NCBI RefSeq assembly: GCF_025947225.1
Contig: NZ_CP110005.1
Span: 2,356,001 to 2,420,000, forward strand
Source: Flavobacterium sp. N2270
Lineage (GTDB): Bacteria > Bacteroidota > Bacteroidia > Flavobacteriales > Flavobacteriaceae
Direction: 5' to 3'
Length of the DNA stretch: 64,000 bases
The notes under the pieces were generated by a model. That model searched no databases. It worked only from the letters and a program-made list of their open reading frames with translations, and had not been told where the DNA came from. Positions 36,310-44,007 of this stretch are shown here, one piece after another. How positions within the stretch are numbered: the stretch's first letter is position 1; each line of letters opens with the position of its first letter. Both the position numbers and the translations under genes were made by a program.

Positions 36310-39300
36310 CATAGGTAAATCAGAACGTGAAACCCAAAACCGTATAGTTGCACTTTTTAAAAATGAGTTAGACTATGATTATTTAGGCAATTGGGAAGAC
36401 CAACAAAGAACGCAACCTGTTGAAGAAAACTTGTTGTTGGATTTTTTAATCCATACGCAAGGTTATTCTGAGCTTGTTGCAAAAAAAGCAGTTCAAGAAC
36501 TTGTAAAAGCGGCTACTAACTTAACCAGTGGTTTGTATGATGCCAATAAAGAAGTTTATAAACTGTTGCGTTATGGGGTTTCGGTGCGTGAAGAATTGGG
36601 AGAGTTAAAAGAACGTGCTTGGTTTATCAATTGGAAGGAGCCTTTTAAGAATCATTTTGCTTTTGCAGAAGAAGTTACCGTTTTAGGGAAACATTCTAAG
36701 CGTCCTGATATCGTTATTTATGTTAATGGTATTGCTCTAGGTGTTTTAGAGTTAAAGCGTAGTAAAGTGGGTGTTAGTGAGGGTATTCGTCAAAACTTAG
36801 ACAATCAAAAAGCTCTTTTCATTGAAAAGTTTTTTACCACAATGCAATATGTATTTGCAGGAAATGATACACAAGGTTTACGTTATGGAACTATTGAAAC
36901 TACTGAAAAATACTATTTACAATGGAAAGAAGAGTCTGATAAAACTTTTGATTACACCTTAGACAAACATTTGTATTTAATGTGTCAAAAAGAACGTTTT
37001 TTAGAATTGATACATGATTTTATAGTATTTGATAAAGGAACTAAAAAACTATGTCGTCCTAATCAATTTTTTGGTATTAAAGCAGCTCATACTAATGTAC
37101 GAACCAAACAAGGAGGAATTATTTGGCATACACAAGGAAGTGGAAAGAGTTTGACCATGGTATGGCTAACCAAATGGATTAGAGAAAATGTAGATAATAG
37201 TCGTATTTTAATCATAACAGATCGAGAGGAATTAGACGACCAAATTGAAAAGTTATTTATTGGTGTTGATGAGAGTATTTATAGAACTAAAAGCGGTAAA
37301 GATTTAATAAGTACTTTAAATAGTACTAGTCCTTGGCTGATTGGAAGTTTGGTACATAAGTTTGGTAGAAATTCTGAAGAAGGAGATTTTGAAGGCTATA
37401 TTGAGGATTTAAAAAAACATTTGAGTGTTGATTTTAAAGCCAAAGGAAATATTTATGTCTTTGTAGATGAATGTCATAGAACGCAATCGGGAAAATTGCA
37501 TGATGCGATGAAACTATTATTACCTGATGCCTTATTTATTGGTTTTACAGGTACTCCCCTATTGAAAAAAGATAAACAGAAAAGTATAGAGGTTTTTGGC
37601 CCTTATATTGGGGATCCTTATAAGTTTGATGAAGCAGTAGCAGATGGTGTGGTTTTGGACTTATTGTATGAAGCACGAGATGTGGAACAGTTTGTAACCG
37701 ACCAACAAAGTATTGACCAATGGTTTGATGCTGAAACGAAAGGATTGACTGATGCTGCCAAGGTAGATTTAAAAAGAAAATGGGGAACCATGCAAAAGGT
37801 ATTGGGTTCTAAATCGCGTTTAGAAAAAATAGTTTTTGACATTATTAAAGACTTTAAAATAAAACCGAGAATTTCAACAGGTGAGGGAAATGCCATGTTG
37901 GTTTCTAGTAGTGTTTACAATGCTTGTAAATATTATGAATTATTTCAAAATGCAGGATTTAAAGAGTGTGCTATTATTACTTCTTACAATCCACATCATG
38001 GAGATATTAAAGGAGAGGAAACAGGAGAAGGCACTCCTACAGAGAAGCTTTTGAAATATGAAGTGTATCAAAAAATGTTGAATGGTAAATCTACTGAAGA
38101 GTTTGAACAAAATGCCAAAACGCAATTCATCAAAGAACCAAATAAAATGAAATTGTTGATTGTGGTAGATAAACTATTAACTGGTTTTGATGCTCCTTCA
38201 GCTACTTATTTGTTTATAGATAAATCGATGCAAGACCATGGTTTATTTCAAGCCATTTGTAGAGTAAATCGTGTAGATGATGATGGTAAAGATTATGGCT
38301 ATATTGTTGATTATAAAGATTTATTTCATAGTTTAAAAAAATCAATTACCGATTATACTTCTGGGGCTTTTGATGAATATGATTTAGATGATGTAAAAGG
38401 ATTGCTTTCTGATCGATATGAAGTTAGCAAAGAACGATTAGAAAACGCTTTGGAAACCGTTATTGCTTTATGCGAACCTGTACACCCACAAGACGAGCCT
38501 CATTTTATCAGATACTTTTGTGGTAATACTGAAATTGCAAGTGATATTAAAGATACAGAAGAAAGGAGAGTTACTTTGTACAAATCGGTTGTATCATTAA
38601 TTAGAGCTTATGCAAATGTGGCTAATGAAATGCATAAAATGGGATATACTGAAGAAGAGGCGGAAAAAATAAAAGTACAAGTTCAATTTTATTCAGACAT
38701 TAGAGAAACTATAAAAAGAGCCAGTGGTGATTATGTAGATTTGAAACAATTTGAACCTGGAATGCGTCAGTTAATGGATATGTATTTAGATGCTAAAAGC
38801 AGTCAAAAAATATCAGATTTTGAAAACAAGTCATTAGTTGATTTAATCTTACATGTTAGTGAACCAACAGAAGAGTCTTATGGTAATAAAAAACATCAAG
38901 AGGCAGTTGCTGAAACCATAGAAAATAATGTTAGAAAAGTAATTATTGAAGAAAGTCAAACCAATCCGAAGTATTATGAAAAAATGTCTAGACTATTAGA
39001 TGAACTCATAAGACAACGAAAAGAAGAAGTTATTGCCTATAAAGAATATTTAGATAAGATTAGAGCATTAGCTGGTGATGTTTCTAGTCCTATGACTACT
39101 ACGGATTATCCAACTTCATTAAACTCTAATGCCAAAAGAGCTTTGTTTGATAATCTTGAAGGTAATGAAATACTAGCTTTAGCCTTAGATAATGTTATAA
39201 AGACTAATAAATTAGATGGTTGGCGTGATGGTGGAATTAAAGAAAAAAAGTTAAAAATTGCTATTAATGAAATTATCAAAGATGACGAGACAACTGCTCT

Positions 39301-39337
39301 GATTATGGAAATAGTAAAAGCACAAAATGAATATTAA
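36302..39337 (+). CDS. hsdR: Type I restriction-modification system, R subunit
   Basis: The motor-nuclease subunit, 1011 residues. The N-terminal PD-(D/E)xK nuclease core is visible in RPDIVIYVNGIALGVLELKR (about residues 133-152). The SF2 helicase motifs follow: GIIWHTQGSGKSLTMVWLTK (motif I), FVDECHRTQSG (motif II), FIGFTGTPLL (motif III) and QAICRVNR (motif VI). A helical C-terminal region would contact HsdM. It overlaps both neighbours (8 bp upstream, 11 bp downstream), so the operon hsdM-S-x-hsdR is intact and the full restriction enzyme appears functional by sequence. Confidence 0.96.
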   Translation: MNNIGKSERETQNRIVALFKNELDYDYLGNWEDQQRTQPVEENLLLDFLIHTQGYSELVAKKAVQELVKAATNLTSGLYDANKEVYKLLRYGVSVREELGELKERAWFINWKEPFKNHFAFAEEVTVLGKHSKRPDIVIYVNGIALGVLELKRSKVGVSEGIRQNLDNQKALFIEKFFTTMQYVFAGNDTQGLRYGTIETTEKYYLQWKEESDKTFDYTLDKHLYLMCQKERFLELIHDFIVFDKGTKKLCRPNQFFGIKAAHTNVRTKQGGIIWHTQGSGKSLTMVWLTKWIRENVDNSRILIITDREELDDQIEKLFIGVDESIYRTKSGKDLISTLNSTSPWLIGSLVHKFGRNSEEGDFEGYIEDLKKHLSVDFKAKGNIYVFVDECHRTQSGKLHDAMKLLLPDALFIGFTGTPLLKKDKQKSIEVFGPYIGDPYKFDEAVADGVVLDLLYEARDVEQFVTDQQSIDQWFDAETKGLTDAAKVDLKRKWGTMQKVLGSKSRLEKIVFDIIKDFKIKPRISTGEGNAMLVSSSVYNACKYYELFQNAGFKECAIITSYNPHHGDIKGEETGEGTPTEKLLKYEVYQKMLNGKSTEEFEQNAKTQFIKEPNKMKLLIVVDKLLTGFDAPSATYLFIDKSMQDHGLFQAICRVNRVDDDGKDYGYIVDYKDLFHSLKKSITDYTSGAFDEYDLDDVKGLLSDRYEVSKERLENALETVIALCEPVHPQDEPHFIRYFCGNTEIASDIKDTEERRVTLYKSVVSLIRAYANVANEMHKMGYTEEEAEKIKVQVQFYSDIRETIKRASGDYVDLKQFEPGMRQLMDMYLDAKSSQKISDFENKSLVDLILHVSEPTEESYGNKKHQEAVAETIENNVRKVIIEESQTNPKYYEKMSRLLDELIRQRKEEVIAYKEYLDKIRALAGDVSSPMTTTDYPTSLNSNAKRALFDNLEGNEILALALDNVIKTNKLDGWRDGGIKEKKLKIAINEIIKDDETTALIMEIVKAQNEY

Positions 39338-40055
39338 GATGGAAACTTTAACTATATCCAATCTTACTATTGATATCGTTCGTAAGGATATTAAAAATAT
39401 GCATTTAGCGGTTTATCCTCCTAACGGTAGAATTCGATTATCAGCTCCAGAAAAAACGGATAGCGAAATGATGCGTTTGTTTGCTATTTCAAAAATAGGT
39501 TGGATTAAAAAACATATTAAAAATTTTGCAGCTCAACCCAGAGAAACTGCACGCGAATTTATAACGGGTGAAAGTCACTATTTTCAAGGTAAAAGATTCT
39601 TATTAAAAGTTATTGAACAAGAGGTTTCTCCTAAAGTTGAAATAAAAGGAACCAAAAATATTGTTCTATATGTTAAACCCAATACTTCGACTGATAAAAA
39701 AGGGAAAATATTAAAAGAATGGCATAGAGAACAAATGAAAATACAAGTGCCTGAAATTATTGCTAAATGGGAAAAGGTTATTGGGGTACAATCAAATGAT
39801 TGTGTCATTAAGCAAATGAAAACGAAATGGGGTTCTTGTAATATAGAAGCTAAAAGAATTTGGTTGAATTTAGAATTGTCAAAAAAACCAGTAATTTGTT
39901 TAGAGTATATTATTGTACATGAATTAGTTCATTTACTAGAACGTAATCATAATGATAAATTTGTAGCTTATATGAATCAGTTTATGCCTAAATGGAGAAT
40001 GCATAGAGATGAATTGAATGCTTTACCTGTTGCCCATAATGATTGGGGGTATTGA
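39327..40055 (+). CDS. YgjP-type zinc metallopeptidase (DUF45)
   Basis: A 242-residue protein with the zinc motif HELVHLLERNHNDKF (HExxH near residue 207) preceded by MKTKWGSCNIEAKRIWLNLE, the hallmark of DUF45/YgjP. Members commonly sit next to hsdR in type I loci; the substrate is unknown. The first ATG overlaps hsdR by 11 bp; a second in-frame ATG at 39339 (METLTISNL) would start just after the hsdR stop and is about equally likely. Last gene of the operon. Confidence 0.88.
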   Translation: MNIKMETLTISNLTIDIVRKDIKNMHLAVYPPNGRIRLSAPEKTDSEMMRLFAISKIGWIKKHIKNFAAQPRETAREFITGESHYFQGKRFLLKVIEQEVSPKVEIKGTKNIVLYVKPNTSTDKKGKILKEWHREQMKIQVPEIIAKWEKVIGVQSNDCVIKQMKTKWGSCNIEAKRIWLNLELSKKPVICLEYIIVHELVHLLERNHNDKFVAYMNQFMPKWRMHRDELNALPVAHNDWGY

Positions 40056-40385
40056 TTTATTTATAAATACTAGTTACTGTTTTTCTAATGGAATATACAA
40101 ATCATTTGACAACCCATTTTTAATTTATAAAAATGTGTACTATTACATTTTGATTATACCTCATTTGTTCCATTCTTTATTTAATTGCTTCAATTGGATC
40201 TGGTAATCCAATAGGGAAATGTTCATTTTCGTATTGGTCAATCAAAGTTATTGTTTTACTCTGTCAAAGCATAGCGGAGTGTTGTAAAATTTAATTTAAG
40301 ACAAAAGATCACAATTACAAAAAGGCTCATGAATTTTAGAAGAAAATAAGAGAGTATACTATTGTTTAAGTCATTACTAACTGCT
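40056..40385. other. Non-coding stretch between the metallopeptidase and the cassette-like array
   Basis: About 330 bp with no intact gene. On the minus strand it contains a short HigA-like remnant (40147-40263). The rest is AT-rich without a clear terminator or promoter. A plus-strand open frame overlapping the metallopeptidase end is not credible. Confidence 0.5.
40147..40263 (-). pseudogene. HigA-type antitoxin remnant
   Basis: Reading the minus strand gives TLIDQYENEHFPIGLPDPIE, AIK, a stop codon (40177-40179), then RMEQMRYNQN in the same frame. The intact motif in HigA-like antitoxins is close to 'YE-EHYPI-PDPIEAIKFRMEQ', so one codon, expected to be Phe, has become a stop. No start, helix-turn-helix or HigB toxin remains. 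It points to decay of a toxin-antitoxin gene in this spot. Confidence 0.6.
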
Positions 40386-40399
40386 GTTAGCAGAGGTTG

Positions 40400-40837
40400 T
40401 TATTTTGGGATATTTTTGAACATATCATTTATCACATTATCAACAGCTTTTCGGTGATTTGGATTTTCATTATATTCTTTCAAAGATTGTTCTCTTATTT
40501 GGTTTTGTAATCTTGCTTTTTCTCTAATTTCAGAATCAATACTATTGTCATTTATGTCTATTTCTCGAGTCCCTCTTCCTCCATTTTCAGTTCTAAAACT
40601 ATATAAAACTTTATTTGAAATATTTTTCTTTTCAGGTTTGTTAAAAAAGAGATTATTCGATACATTATATGAAATATAGATTGTTATAAACTGAAGTAGT
40701 AACAGCCAAGACATAAAAACTTGTAGAATTGTAAATATTGAGATTAATACAATTGCTGTATTTCTACTGTTTTTGCCAAACATTGCTGCAATTTGTATTG
40801 CAATAAAAATTCCAATTTGGTATAATATAACTGCCAT
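40400..40837 (-). CDS. Small membrane protein, unknown
   Basis: A 145-residue protein with two N-terminal hydrophobic segments (VILYQIGIFIAIQIAAMF and TAIVLISIFTILQVFMSWLL) and a charged cytoplasmic-looking C-terminal half containing RENxGGRGTREIDIND-like and SEIREKARLQNQIREQSLKE stretches. I do not recognise a family. It follows the 50-residue membrane gene by 17 bp on the same strand, and both lie in a cassette-like unit. Confidence 0.6.
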   Translation of the reverse strand: MAVILYQIGIFIAIQIAAMFGKNSRNTAIVLISIFTILQVFMSWLLLLQFITIYISYNVSNNLFFNKPEKKNISNKVLYSFRTENGGRGTREIDINDNSIDSEIREKARLQNQIREQSLKEYNENPNHRKAVDNVINDMFKNIPK

Positions 40838-40854
40838 ATTTATTAACTATTTGT

Positions 40855-41007
40855 TTAAGCGAATGCTTTTCTAATTAGCCAAATTCCTAAAACAAGTACT
40901 AATACTGGAACAATTAATTGCGCAATATGTTCACCATTATATCTTGAAATTGTTAATAATGAACCACACGTTAAAAAGGCGCCTAAAATAAATTTTATGA
41001 TTTTCAT
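40855..41007 (-). CDS. 50-residue membrane protein
   Basis: A short intact frame: MKIIKFILGAFLTCGSLLTI, a polar turn SRYNGEHIAQ, then LIVPVLVLVLGIWLIRKAFA. Two predicted membrane helices make a hairpin. The start lies 47 bp after the cassette-like boundary at 41054, and the next gene starts 17 bp after its stop. Too short for family assignment, but its position and clean two-helix pattern make it credible. Confidence 0.55.
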   Translation of the reverse strand: MKIIKFILGAFLTCGSLLTISRYNGEHIAQLIVPVLVLVLGIWLIRKAFA

Positions 41008-41054
41008 GATTTTTAATTTTATGTTATTATTTTCTCGAATTCTATTGCAATATC

Positions 41055-41188
41055 TACTAACGTTTTGCAGCTAAAAGAAGTGGCGATTTCGAATCACTTC
41101 ATTGTCAACCAAGTACAAACTTTGATAGAAGTACAAAGCTTGATTTAACCACTAAACCGCCACTTTTGGGTAGGTGCTGTTAGGGTGC
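41055..41188 (-). other. attC-like recombination site
   Basis: On the minus strand the site runs from GCACCCTAAC (41188-41179) to GTTAGTA (41061-41055), 134 bp, within the usual attC range. Inner arms pair imperfectly: AAAAGTGGCG on one side and CGCCACTTCTTTTAG on the other, with unpaired bases, as in attC hairpins. The stop of the preceding gene is 9 bp before the site. GCACCCTAAC is exactly complementary to the 5' boundary of the same cassette (42935-42926). Confidence 0.6.
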
Positions 41189-41197
41189 GTTTTTCTT

Positions 41198-41860
41198 CTA
41201 AAACGGTAAGTCGTCATCTTCAATTGAACTTTCTCCTAAGTCGTACCAACCTGAAAGTTGAAGCCAACATTTAGGTTGCTCCCCTTCATTAAAAGCTTTC
41301 CATCTTGCAAGTGAAACTCGAATTAAAGTTCCGGCAGGTATAACATCAACTGGGTTTTCTGTTCCTTTAAATTTTAAACTACGCCAACCATTTATTGAAG
41401 GATATTGATACCTAATTCCTTGATAGTCTTTTCGCTTTAAACCTTTGTCGCTTATCCAAAAACCAACACTATGGTTTGGAATGCCTCCATTTTTATCAAT
41501 ATAGCCACTTCCACTTTGAGTCCATTGAATAAATTTATCAAATAGTTCATCTGGGTGACCACTCCATATTGGAATGTTTCGCTTTTCAATAAAATCTTTG
41601 ATTGTTATACCATCCTTTAAATTTCCTTTGCGAACTCTATTTTTAACTAAAATATCTTCAACGTGAGGTGGTGTATTATTAGGTCTCTCTTCAAATTCTA
41701 TTTCCCAAGCTTGTTTTGGTTCTAAGTCAGTATTTTCTGGTTGATTATTACCATTTTCATCCATTAATCTAACATACCTACCGCTTAGTGTTAAACCACC
41801 AACACAAACTTGATTATTATTCATTTTTGTCTTTGACAAAATTAAAACGATGTCTTTCAT
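41198..41860 (-). CDS. Dual OB-fold domain protein
   Basis: A 220-residue protein beginning MKDIVLILSKTKMNNNQVCV, then GGLTLSGRYVRLMDENG, with a second beta-rich half (VIPAGTLIRVSLARWKAF, then CWLQLSGWYDLG) and an acidic tail. From memory this matches the dual OB-containing domain described in Pfam, often next to DUF488 genes. OB folds usually bind nucleic acid or nucleotides; nothing catalytic is visible. Its start overlaps the end of the DUF488 gene by 4 bp (ATGA type), showing translational coupling. Confidence 0.7.
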   Translation of the reverse strand: MKDIVLILSKTKMNNNQVCVGGLTLSGRYVRLMDENGNNQPENTDLEPKQAWEIEFEERPNNTPPHVEDILVKNRVRKGNLKDGITIKDFIEKRNIPIWSGHPDELFDKFIQWTQSGSGYIDKNGGIPNHSVGFWISDKGLKRKDYQGIRYQYPSINGWRSLKFKGTENPVDVIPAGTLIRVSLARWKAFNEGEQPKCWLQLSGWYDLGESSIEDDDLPF

Positions 41861-42333
41861 AGGTGAGTAATTTTATATCCGAGTTTTTCCAATTTGTCAG
41901 TCACTATTGACCTATGACAAGCTTCTGGCTTTTCTTCAACGCAAAATAAAACTACTCTATTTGCATCCACTTCATCTAACTTGTCAATAAAAGAATCCAA
42001 ATCAAATTTGTTTAAAATTCTGTCTTTGTAGGCAATCGTAAAAACCTGACCCAATTTGTTACGGTCACGCTTTAACTCTCCTTTTTGATTGTCCGCTTCT
42101 TTTTGAAGGTCTCTTATTTCGCTTGTTGGTGCAAGTTCCATAATGTGACCGTATTTAATATCAAGGTCATTCAATTTCTGTTGAAGCCTATTACTATTAA
42201 CAAAAGCATATTGTGAACCTCTAACTCCTCTACGTTGCCTGATGTCACAAAAGGTGTCAATGTTGTTTTCTGTCAGCTTTTTAAAGTATTCTTGTTCAGT
42301 TGAGTTATAAACTCCTATTGTAAAAAATTCCAT
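41857..42333 (-). CDS. DUF488 protein, second of pair
   Basis: A 158-residue DUF488 protein: MEFFTIGVYNSTEQEYFKKL, FCDIRQRRGVRGSQYAFVNS near the middle, and VLFCVEEKPEACHRSIVTDK with the conserved Cys-His-Arg near the end. I place the start at 42333 (MEFF), one base after the upstream stop; a longer frame from 42384 would overlap the first DUF488 gene and begin with an atypical stretch. DUF488 biochemistry is unknown to me. It is coupled to the dual OB gene. Confidence 0.8.
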   Translation of the reverse strand: MEFFTIGVYNSTEQEYFKKLTENNIDTFCDIRQRRGVRGSQYAFVNSNRLQQKLNDLDIKYGHIMELAPTSEIRDLQKEADNQKGELKRDRNKLGQVFTIAYKDRILNKFDLDSFIDKLDEVDANRVVLFCVEEKPEACHRSIVTDKLEKLGYKITHL

Positions 42334-42334
42334 T

Positions 42335-42886
42335 TTAATATGATTTTCGTGATGTGAAGTCAATTTCATTACCAAAAAGGTCAACCGTTCCCTTTCCTTT
42401 GGTTAATTCTGCCATAACCACCTCTTGTGATTTAACTAATTTGTCAGAAACTATATGTTTCAAGGATATTTTCTTTTTAAGCAATTCTTGACCAATTAGT
42501 TTACTTCTATGGCATTCTTCTGGCTTTGATTCACTACACATAATTGCAAGCTTAATATGCTTTTCATTTGCAGTTGTCAATCTTTCCAGTCCTTCTTTGA
42601 AAAAGTCTTTTTCTTTAATAAGGTCATAAACAACTTTTCCATTATAGTCATAACAGCTCCTATCTTCGGGAAGACCTCCTAAGGTGTCTCCAACAAAAAC
42701 ATATTTAATATCATTTTCTTCAAGTTTGAACTTTAATTCATTTTGATTGAATTGTGGATTCCACTTTGAAAACGGTTTAGACCGAATGTCAAGCAGAAAT
42801 TGTACTTCAAATGTTTTGAGTTCCTTGATGAAGTCCTCAATCTTTTTGTTTCCGTGTCCTATTGAATATATTGTCGTCTCGTTCAT
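42335..42886 (-). CDS. DUF488 protein, first of pair
   Basis: A 183-residue DUF488 protein with the typical start TIYSIGHGNKKIEDFIKELK, LLDIRSKPFSKWNPQFNQNE, and the signature LAIMCSESKPEECHRSKLIG. It shares the IGxG/DIR/CHR framework with the next gene but is otherwise well diverged, so the pair is an old duplication or two partners of one complex. First gene of the cassette-like operon; its start lies about 40 bp after the 5' boundary. Confidence 0.85.
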   Translation of the reverse strand: MNETTIYSIGHGNKKIEDFIKELKTFEVQFLLDIRSKPFSKWNPQFNQNELKFKLEENDIKYVFVGDTLGGLPEDRSCYDYNGKVVYDLIKEKDFFKEGLERLTTANEKHIKLAIMCSESKPEECHRSKLIGQELLKKKISLKHIVSDKLVKSQEVVMAELTKGKGTVDLFGNEIDFTSRKSY

Positions 42887-42984
42887 ATTTCAAATTTACG
42901 ATTTTTTGTCGGTCTGTTCTAAAATGCACCCTAACTTATTTATATATATTACAAATTTCATACATCCAAATATATATATAAATT

Positions 42985-43033
42985 AACCTATTATTTTACG
43001 GAAAACCGTAAACGAAGAAAATAAATTAAAAAA
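42985..43033. repeat. 49-bp direct repeat, left copy (contains hairpin copy 2)
   Basis: Matches 43613-43661 in 47 of 49 bases. It includes TTACGGAAAACCGTAA (42996-43011). The two copies flank the small gene at 43187-43492. Confidence 0.85.
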
Positions 43034-43114
43034 TATACCAAATAGCAAGTATTTTTAAATTATTAAACATAGTGTAAATGCTGAGGATGTGAACCTGTAT
43101 GCTTTTCAATTTAG

Positions 43115-43148
43115 AAAATAAAAAACCCCATAATGGTTATGGGGTAAA
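43115..43148 (-). terminator. Terminator after the small coiled-coil gene
   Basis: On the minus strand ACCCCATAA, a 3-nt loop and TTATGGGGT are followed by TTTTTTATTTT. Confidence 0.8.
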
Positions 43149-43186
43149 ATTATAAATTATTAGAATTAGTAATTAAATGCTATTTA

Positions 43187-43492
43187 TTATTTCATAGTGA
43201 ATTTTATAAACCACCATATAAGCCTAAAAGGGAAAAATAATATATTTCCTCTAAAAATTGAAGAAGAACCACTGTTTTTGCTAGAGACACTTTGTCCTTT
43301 TAGTTCAGCAATTTCATTTTTATATCGTTTGATTTGGCTTTTATGCTGTTTAATATTTCTTTTACCCGATTCTTGATAATGTGAGGGACCATTATTAGCC
43401 TTCATACGAGCCATATTGTTCTTCGTAATTTTCAGGTTCTTTTGCTCTTGGGCAATTCTTTCATTTAATTCTTCAATTCTTGCTTTACTCAT
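43187..43492 (-). CDS. Small coiled-coil protein between direct repeats
   Basis: A 101-residue protein: a long charged helix (ARIEELNERIAQEQKNLKIT, then IKQHKSQIKRYKNEIAELKG) likely forming a coiled coil, a Ser/Asn-rich linker, and a hydrophobic aromatic C terminus (ILFFPFRLIWWFIKFTMK) that may associate with the membrane. No family recognised. It is bracketed by the 49-bp direct repeats and has its own terminator, which together suggest a small inserted unit. Confidence 0.65.
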   Translation of the reverse strand: MSKARIEELNERIAQEQKNLKITKNNMARMKANNGPSHYQESGKRNIKQHKSQIKRYKNEIAELKGQSVSSKNSGSSSIFRGNILFFPFRLIWWFIKFTMK

Positions 43493-44007
43493 TGTTTTTA
43501 TTTAAAATATAGGGAAACATTATATAAATTTTTTGGTTTAAAAAACCGAAAATTTCTGTTTTAATTTAAATTAAGTAATATTTCTTTATGATTTCAAAAG
43601 TAATTTAAAACCAACCCATTATTTTACGGAAAACCGTAAACGGAGAAAATAAATTAAAAAAAATAATTGGGGAGAAATTACTGGAGAGCTAAAAAGAGAT
43701 GTTTTTTTTGTATTTTTGCTTTTACAGAAGTTAGCAAGCGATTTTCAACTTTGTACCTCGCTAACTTCTTGTATTGATAAATCGTGTATTTATAAACACA
43801 TAGCTTTATTTAGTAAAGGCGCTGTGCTTTATGATTATAATACAGAATAGTTTGAGGAAATTTTTATTCTTTATGAATGATTTTTTTCTTTCCATTTTTT
43901 TTCCTCTTGTTGCAAGTTTCTTATCATATAAAAAAAATAGTCATGACAATTATCAGTAAGTTATAGTCATAGAAAGCGTATCTTTATCTTTATAAAAAGA
44001 ATAATAC
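43493..44007. other. Non-coding stretch with repeats before the efflux operon
   Basis: No credible gene. It holds the right 49-bp direct repeat (43613-43661), a 10-bp inverted repeat AGAAGTTAGC / GCTAACTTCT (43726-43735 and 43760-43769), and the dispersed pair AAACACATAGC (43794-43804) and AGTAAAGGCGCTGTGCTTTA (43812-43831) that also occurs at 24023-24076. A weak -7-like TATCTTTA lies at 43979-43986. Confidence 0.55.
43613..43661. repeat. 49-bp direct repeat, right copy (contains hairpin copy 3)
   Basis: Second copy of the repeat at 42985-43033; hairpin TTACGGAAAACCGTAA at 43624-43639. Confidence 0.85.

Larger units (their letters stand above)
40386..41061 (-). mobile_element. Second integron-type gene cassette (decayed site)
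   Basis: The boundary GTTAGTAG (41061-41054 on the minus strand) is followed by a start codon about 47 bp on, two small genes, and CTGCTAAC (40393-40386) 7 bp after the last stop. CTGCTAAC is complementary to the cassette's own 5' end in 7 of 8 bases, as expected for an attC R'' arm. The rest of a normal attC is missing. Inference from architecture. Confidence 0.4.
41061..42935 (-). mobile_element. Integron-type gene cassette: DUF488-DUF488-dual-OB
   Basis: On the minus strand the unit begins GTTAGGGTGC (42935-42926), the first start codon follows after about 40 bp, three genes are packed without gaps, and an attC-like site follows the last stop. The complement between the 5' end and the R'' arm is what a circular cassette would show. 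No integrase gene is in the window. Confidence 0.5.

Noticed and set aside
40018..40206. 62-codon plus-strand frame at the end of the metallopeptidase gene
   Set aside because: Overlaps a real gene in another frame and then runs across a pseudogene remnant; no recognisable product.
42334..42384. Longer N terminus of the second DUF488 protein
   Set aside because: It would overlap the first DUF488 gene by about 50 bp and begin with an atypical sequence; the ATG at 42333 gives the usual DUF488 start.
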